Positions 59,339 to 64,000 of a stretch of DNA of 64,000 nucleotides are shown here, piece by piece. How positions within the stretch are numbered: the first letter of the stretch is position 1; each line of letters starts with the position of its first letter. The stretch is from Planobispora longispora (GTDB lineage Bacteria > Actinomycetota > Actinomycetes > Streptosporangiales > Streptosporangiaceae). Below the pieces are notes generated by a model, which had not been told where the DNA came from, ran no database searches, and saw nothing but the letters and a program-made list of their open reading frames with translations. The stretch lies in contig NZ_BOOH01000001.1 in NCBI RefSeq assembly GCF_016863135.1, positions 186,001 to 250,000 of the forward strand, written 5' to 3'. A program made the translations under genes and the position numbers.

Positions 59339-60606
59339 GCCGCTCCCCGAGGGTCCGTGACGCCCCCGGTGACTCCCGGCGGATTCGCGATGTCCCCGGG
59401 AGCTTGCAGCGGGGTCTCGGCATGCGGGGCCGGTTCCGGGAAGGGGAACAGGGCCTCCACCCGCCATCCGCCGCCGTCCCGGGGGCCCGCCCGCAGGAGG
59501 CCGCCGAACAGCGCCACGCGCTCGCGCATGCCGACCAGCCCGAGCCCGGAGCCGGTGAGGGGGGTGCGGCCCGGCGCGGGCGGCCCGTTCTCGACGGTGA
59601 CGGCCAGCCGCCCCTCCTCCCGCACCAGGACCACCCGTACGGCCGTGGCGCCCGCGTGCCGCAGCACGTTGGTGAGCGCCTCCTGCACGACGCGGTAGGC
59701 CGACACCTGCACCGCGGGCGGGACCCCTCCCACCGGGTCCGCCTCGATCGCGACCCGGCATCCGGCGGCGCGGGCGGCGGCGGCCAGCCGGTCCAGATGA
59801 CGCAACGACGGTTCCGGGGCGGGATCCGGCCCGTCCCGGTCGTCGGTGAGCAGGCCCAGCAGGCGCCGCATCTCGGCCAGCGCGGTGTCGGCGGCCGTAC
59901 CGATCGCGTCCACGCCCCGCCCGGCCGAACGCGGGTCGTCGGTCAGCGCCTCGGCCGTGGCACGCGCCTGCATCGCGATCGCGCTGACGTGGTGGGCGAC
60001 CAGGTCGTGCAGGTCGCGGGCGATGCGCGCGCGCTCGGCCACGACCGCGCGCCGGGCGCTGACCTCCTGTTCCGCGCGCAGCCGCCCGGCCAGCCCCCGC
60101 AGGCGGACCGCGTCGGCGTGGATGTGGCGCCGGGAGGCGCCGAGCCACCACACCCCCGCCGACAACGCGACGACCAGCACCACCCCGAGGGGGTCCACCA
60201 CCGGCTCACGCGGGGCGGGCAGGCTCAGCCAGGGTCCGGCGAGCTCCGGCGCCAGCACCGCGACCGCCACCACGACGACCGCGGAGGCGCTCGCCGGCGG
60301 GCGCGCGTGCCGGGCGACGGCGTAGCCGGCGAACAGGATGCACGCGCCGTCCTTGAAGTCGACCATGGGATCGACCAGCTCGTAGGCGATGTAGGCGGCG
60401 GCGACCGCCGCCAGGACCGGCCATGGGCGCGACCGGCGCCATGCCAGCGGCACGGCCTGCGCCAGCAGCAACGCGATCACCGTCGCGCTCCCGGCCCCGT
60501 CGGCGGGAAGCCCTTCGCCGCGCCGCATCAGCAGCACCGACGCGGCCAGCGCCGCCGCGAGCAGCGCGTCCGCGAGCAGCGGACGGGCCCGGACGCCCCG
60601 TCGCAT
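59335..60606 (-). CDS. Sensor histidine kinase (HisKA_3 type)
   Basis: 423 aa if it starts at the ATG at 60606 (a GTG precedes it directly). Four to five membrane helices (LLADALLAAALAASVLLM, ATVIALLLAQAVPLAW and others to ~170), then the HisKA_3 dimerisation motif ERARIARDLHDLVAHHVSAIA with the phospho-His, and an HATPase with QEALTNVLRHAGA and GSGLGLVGMRERV. The frame stays open upstream through a 36-base tandem repeat encoding FSRAVSAARRSR units, so the true N-terminus may be longer, but no convincing start is visible there. Confidence 0.88.
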   Translation of the reverse strand: MRRGVRARPLLADALLAAALAASVLLMRRGEGLPADGAGSATVIALLLAQAVPLAWRRSRPWPVLAAVAAAYIAYELVDPMVDFKDGACILFAGYAVARHARPPASASAVVVVAVAVLAPELAGPWLSLPAPREPVVDPLGVVLVVALSAGVWWLGASRRHIHADAVRLRGLAGRLRAEQEVSARRAVVAERARIARDLHDLVAHHVSAIAMQARATAEALTDDPRSAGRGVDAIGTAADTALAEMRRLLGLLTDDRDGPDPAPEPSLRHLDRLAAAARAAGCRVAIEADPVGGVPPAVQVSAYRVVQEALTNVLRHAGATAVRVVLVREEGRLAVTVENGPPAPGRTPLTGSGLGLVGMRERVALFGGLLRAGPRDGGGWRVEALFPFPEPAPHAETPLQAPGDIANPPGVTGGVTDPRGAA

Positions 60607-60624
60607 CACGGAGATCGAGCGGCA

Positions 60625-60696
60625 GAAGCGGGAGCGCCGCGCCGCGGAGACCGCGCGGGAGAAGCGGGAGCGCCGCGCCGCGGAGACCGCGCGCAG
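60625..60696. repeat. 36-base tandem duplication at the kinase N-terminus
   Basis: Two nearly identical 36-base units (60625-60660, 60661-60696), i.e. exactly 12 codons in the kinase frame, with a degenerate third unit running into the annotated start. The codon-sized period hints that it is or was coding. Confidence 0.85.
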
Positions 60697-60974
60697 AAAC
60701 CGCGTCGCGGAGACGGAACCTGGGATGAGTGCCTCATTCGCCTCGGGGGACCGGGCGGCGCCCCCGCCGGGAGCCGGGGGGCGCCTGCTACGCCGCCAAG
60801 CGTAGGACAACGGCCTCGCCGGGGGAACGCATCCAAAGTCGCGCCGGGGCCCGCCCGCTCCTCCCAAAGGTCGATGCGGATCCGGGCTTATGGCCGATCC
60901 GGCGGACGATCTTCCTTCCTAGGGTCGAACCGTCTGCCGGGACGACCGGCGCCGACCACGGAGGGAACCACTTC

Positions 60975-62228
60975 ATGAACAACACCGCTTCCCGGCACTC
61001 CGGCTCGCGGATGGCGGGAGGACGCGGGCGTCGCCTGGCGGCCTTGTCCGCCGCCTGCGCCGTGACCGCCGCCCTGGCCGCTTCCCTCGTCCCCCCGCCC
61101 GCCTCCGCGGCCGGGACCGCCGCCCCCGCGTATGGGAACTCCGCCTCCGCGTCCGGGGACTCCGCCCCCGCGTACGGCCGGGCCCGGCTCCAGCGCGACG
61201 TCGACGCCCTCCGCAGGATCGGGGTCATCGGCGTCGACGCCCAGGTGGTCACCGCCGACGGCCGCCGCCTGGTCGCCACCGCCGGCGTCGCCGACCTCCG
61301 TACCGGGCGGCCCGTCCCCCCGGGCGGCTACACCCGGATCGCCAGCGTGACCAAGACCTTCGTCGCCACCGTGGTCCTGCAGCTCGCCGAAGAGGGCACG
61401 CTGTCCCTCGACGACACCGTCGAGCGCTGGCTGCCCGGCGTGGTGAAGGGCAACGGCAACGACGGCGGCGCGATCACGATCCGCCACCTCCTCCAGCACA
61501 CCAGCGGCATCCCCGAGGCCTACCCGTCCTTCGCCTCGCTGGAGGACTACCTCAAGCACCGCTACGACCCCTTCACCGCCGAGCAGATCGTGGCCGAGGC
61601 CGTGAAGCGCAAGCCGGGCTTCGCCCCCGGCAAGGACTGGATGTACTCCAACACCGGTTACCTGCTGATCAGCATGATCATTGAGAAGGCCACCGGGAAC
61701 CCCTGGCACGTCGAGGTCCGCGACCGCGTCAGCCGGCCCCTCGGGCTGAGGCACACGCGCTGGGCGGGCGCCTCAGTGGGCGTCCCCTCCCCCCACGCCA
61801 AGGGCTACCTGGTGGCCGCGGGCAAGAAGCCGGTGGACCTCACCAGGCACTTCGACGGCGACGCGGCCGGTGGCCTCATCTCCACCACCGGCGACGTCAA
61901 CCGGTTCCTGCGCGCCCTGGCCGGCGGCAAGCTGCTGTCACCCGCGATGCTGGAGCAGATGCGCGCCACCGTCCCGGCCACGCCCTTCGAGGAGGCCTGG
62001 CCGGGTGTGCGCTACGGGCTGGGAGTGATGTCACGCCCCCTGTCGTGCGGCGGCGTCTACTGGAGCCACGGCGGCGACGACCCCGGATACCAGACCCGCA
62101 CCGGCGTCACCGCCGACGGCCGGCGCAGCGTCGTGCTGGCGGTGTCCTCGCAGTTCGGCGACGCCCGCACGCGGGATCAGGAGAAGGCCGCCACCGACCT
62201 GGTCGACCGCGCGCTCTGCGGGAGGTGA
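60975..62228 (+). CDS. Secreted serine hydrolase, beta-lactamase/D-Ala-D-Ala carboxypeptidase family
   Basis: 417 aa, ATG after GGAGGGAACCACTTC. Signal peptide ~1-43 (PPPASAAGT), short Ala/Ser repeats (ASASGDSAPAYG), then a class C-like fold: Ser-x-x-Lys in ASVTKTF (about 118), Tyr-x-Asn in MYSNTGY and His-x-Gly in WSHGGDD near residue 364. Extracytoplasmic; could be a DD-peptidase or esterase rather than a resistance enzyme. Divergent from the sensor kinase operon. Confidence 0.92.
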   Translation: MNNTASRHSGSRMAGGRGRRLAALSAACAVTAALAASLVPPPASAAGTAAPAYGNSASASGDSAPAYGRARLQRDVDALRRIGVIGVDAQVVTADGRRLVATAGVADLRTGRPVPPGGYTRIASVTKTFVATVVLQLAEEGTLSLDDTVERWLPGVVKGNGNDGGAITIRHLLQHTSGIPEAYPSFASLEDYLKHRYDPFTAEQIVAEAVKRKPGFAPGKDWMYSNTGYLLISMIIEKATGNPWHVEVRDRVSRPLGLRHTRWAGASVGVPSPHAKGYLVAAGKKPVDLTRHFDGDAAGGLISTTGDVNRFLRALAGGKLLSPAMLEQMRATVPATPFEEAWPGVRYGLGVMSRPLSCGGVYWSHGGDDPGYQTRTGVTADGRRSVVLAVSSQFGDARTRDQEKAATDLVDRALCGR

Positions 62229-62243
62229 GCGGGGGTCACTCCA

Positions 62244-62309
62244 CCCGGCCGTACGGCTGACGGGACAGGGCCGCGGGGTCGCGCCGCCCGGCCGTACGGC
62301 TGACGGGAC
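62244..62309. repeat. 23-base direct repeat, two copies
   Basis: CCCGGCCGTACGGCTGACGG plus GAC at 62244 and again at 62287 (43 bases apart). Each holds the palindrome GCCGTACGGC. In the gap between convergent genes; no other feature seen there. Confidence 0.88.
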
Positions 62310-62481
62310 GGGGCCGGAGCCGCGGCCTCCCGGCCGGGGAGGGCGTCAGCGGTAGGGGTCGCGGAGCGGCGTGATCCGGGCGGCGAAGGGGGCTCCAGCT
62401 GCGGCGTTCCGTACAGCATGGAGCCCATGACAACATGAGCGAATCATTCGGTCGATCAACTTGATGATTCGTCCATATATG

Positions 62482-63675
62482 TCATCTGCCCATGCGGACC
62501 GGCATCTCCTTGATGGAATTGACGAAGTTGGAGCGCAGGCGGCGCGCCTGTCCGGCGGGGGCGATGTCCGGGGCGCGCTCGGCCAGGACCTCGAACAGCA
62601 CCCGGACCTCCATGCGGGCCAGGTGGGCGCCGAGGCAGAAGTGCGGGCCGCCGCCGCCGAAGCCGATGTGCGGGTTGGGGTCGCGGCCGATGTCGAAGGC
62701 GTCCGCGTCGGGGAAGACGTCCGCGTCGCGGTTGCCCGAGGGGTAGTAGAGGACGACCTTCTCCCCCGCCGGGATCTTCTGGCCGCCGAGCTCGGTGTCG
62801 GTGAGCGTGGTGCGGCGCATGGTGATCACCGGGGAGACCCAGCGGACGACCTCGTCGGGGAGCGTGCGCAGCAGCGATCGGTCGTCCAGGAGCCGCCGCC
62901 ACTGGTCCGGGTGGTCGAAGAACGCCTGGAGCCCGCCGGAGGCGGCGTTGCGGGTGGTCTCGTTGCCCGCCACGGCCAGCAGCATCACGAACACGCCGAG
63001 GGAGAGGTCGTCCATGCTGGTGCCGTCCTCACCGGGGGCGACCAGCTTGCTGACGATGTCGTCGCGCGGCTCGGCTCGGCGCCGCGCGCCGAGCGCGGTG
63101 GCGTAGTCGAGCAGCTCGAAGATCGGCGTCAGGTCACCGGTGGCGAACTCCGGGTCGTCGGCGCCGATGAGCGCGTTCGACCAGGTGAAGATCTTCTCCC
63201 GGTCCTCGGGGGGCGCGCCGAGCAGCTCGCAGATCACATACAGCGGGAGCGGCGCGGCGATGTCGGCGACGAAGTCCGCCGAGCCGCGCTCCAGGGCGGC
63301 GCCGACCAGGTCGTGGCAGATCTCGCGGATGTGGTCCTCGAGCTTGCCGATCATGCGCGGGGTGAAGCCCCGGTTGACGACGCTGCGGGTGGCGGTGTGC
63401 TCCGGCGGGTCCTGGAAGAGCATCATGAGCCGGTTCCGGGAGAGCTGCTCCTCGGTCTGGTCCGGCACCATGATGCCGCCCGCGTAGGAGGAGAAGACCT
63501 CCGGGTGCCGGGAGACGCGCTGGATGTCGGCGTGCCGGGTGACGGCCCAGAACCCGGGGCCGCCGGGCTCGGCGTGCCGGTGGACGGGGGAGTTCCGCCG
63601 GAGCCAGGCGTAGCCGTCCCAGGGAACGCCGATCTCATACAGCGAGGGGTCGTAGACGTCGATCTCGGTGCTCAT
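62482..63675 (-). CDS. Cytochrome P450
   Basis: 397 aa, ATG after AGAAGG. I-helix oxygen motif LLAVAGNETTRN (about 235), Glu-x-x-Arg in PDEVVRWVSP, and haem loop FGGGGPHFCLGAHLAR with the Cys ligand near residue 345. Soluble. MMLFQDPPEHTATRSVVNRGFTP and YYPSGNRDADVF resemble the CYP124/125/142-type sterol and fatty-acid hydroxylases of actinomycetes, so an aliphatic or steroid substrate is likely but unproven. No ferredoxin gene is adjacent. Next upstream on the same strand is the end of a VOC protein. Confidence 0.93.
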   Translation of the reverse strand: MSTEIDVYDPSLYEIGVPWDGYAWLRRNSPVHRHAEPGGPGFWAVTRHADIQRVSRHPEVFSSYAGGIMVPDQTEEQLSRNRLMMLFQDPPEHTATRSVVNRGFTPRMIGKLEDHIREICHDLVGAALERGSADFVADIAAPLPLYVICELLGAPPEDREKIFTWSNALIGADDPEFATGDLTPIFELLDYATALGARRRAEPRDDIVSKLVAPGEDGTSMDDLSLGVFVMLLAVAGNETTRNAASGGLQAFFDHPDQWRRLLDDRSLLRTLPDEVVRWVSPVITMRRTTLTDTELGGQKIPAGEKVVLYYPSGNRDADVFPDADAFDIGRDPNPHIGFGGGGPHFCLGAHLARMEVRVLFEVLAERAPDIAPAGQARRLRSNFVNSIKEMPVRMGR

Positions 63676-63885
63676 CAAGTGCCTTCTGTACGTCATGTCA
63701 GCGGATAGCCGATGGCCCTGAACGACCCCATCTTTGTGATCACGCTCTGGGATTGGCAATCGGCGATCGTCGAAGCGCGGGATGGGGGTTCCCACGCGCG
63801 TCCGGTCGCCGGCCCGCTCTCGACGATCGGTGACTCGAGGCGAGCCCGGAGGGCGCGGATGCGTGCTGACGAGTACCGCGGCCGG

Positions 63886-64000
63886 CTACTTCTGGTGGAT
63901 CTGGATCCGGTGGCCGTCCGGACCGTCCACATGGGCATACGTGCCCCACGGTTCTTCGACCGGGTCGGTGACCGTCGCCCCCGCGTTCCGGAGTTCGGCG
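63886..64000 (-). CDS. VOC-family (glyoxalase/bleomycin-resistance) protein, C-terminal fragment at window edge
   Basis: 37 complete codons on the minus strand before a TAG at 63886: ELRNAGATVTDPVEEPWGTY then AHVDGPDGHRIQIHQK. The WGTYAHVDGPDGHRIQI end is the last beta-alpha-beta-beta unit of VOC proteins, with the metal-ligand position (His or Glu) near the end. The rest lies outside the window. The region 63676-63885 between it and the P450 shows no gene. Confidence 0.8.
   Translation of the reverse strand, partial: AELRNAGATVTDPVEEPWGTYAHVDGPDGHRIQIHQK

Noticed and set aside
63693-63938. Minus-strand frame of 81 codons near the right edge as a separate gene
   Set aside because: It overlaps the VOC fragment in another frame; the VOC frame has the family C-terminal motif, this one is Arg/Ser-rich without motifs.

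Overview
The window is very GC-rich chromosomal DNA with dense genes, many GTG/TTG starts and frequent 4-base start/stop overlaps. CebR boxes, PHO-box-like repeats, SARP, DUF574 methyltransferase and CU044_5270-type genes point to a filamentous actinomycete, most likely Streptosporangiales (Streptosporangium or a relative). Genus is inference. I see no tRNA, rRNA, insertion sequence, prophage or CRISPR array.

Layout. 1-3.8 kb: maltose-type ABC uptake genes (malF cut by the left edge, malE) divergent from malR. 4.5-11.5 kb: a sialic-acid/Kdn-type wall-glycan cluster with a trifunctional NeuA-phosphatase-NeuB fusion, a GT2 transferase, a polysialyltransferase-like protein and two convergent transferase-like genes; its three promoters carry 11-bp-phased GTTCA repeats resembling PHO boxes. 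11.6-13.2 kb: SDR-TetR pair under a palindrome. 13.4-15.6 kb: c-di-AMP-riboswitch-controlled CHAP hydrolase and a secreted RTX-like protein. 16.1-22.1 kb: cellobiose regulon cebEFG-bglC-cebR with two perfect CebR boxes, then a mutarotase and an APH-like kinase. 24.3-36.2 kb: small membrane protein, GNAT, FAD monooxygenase, I36-like secreted protein, sigma factor with CU044_5270 partner, SARP, class II DAHP synthase, DUF574 methyltransferase, thioredoxin, a Dbr1-like phosphoesterase and a large secreted nuclease. 36.4-43.1 kb: HAAS-domain membrane protein, PadR and cydABDC, with four operator half-boxes phased at 15 bp. 43.2-51.3 kb: two lipoproteins (PAF-acetylhydrolase-like, S41 protease-like), a GntR-ABC operon and a second wHTH-ABC operon. 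51.4-64 kb: HtrA-like protease, acyl-CoA synthetase, a Lys/Trp-rich secreted protein, metNIQ with a Met/Cys-rich leader ORF, a two-component system, a beta-lactamase-fold hydrolase, a P450 and the end of a VOC protein.

How it works together. Several units pair a sensor or repressor with a visible cis-element: MalR with CTTGCAG boxes, CebR with 14-bp palindromes, PadR with the cyd operator array, YtrA-type GntR with its promoter palindrome, TetR with the SDR promoter. The points I find most worth testing are the phosphate-response architecture of the sialic-acid-type cluster, the Met/Cys leader peptide before metNIQ, the phased PadR array at cydA, the Lys/Trp-rich secreted protein and the Dbr1-like phosphoesterase.
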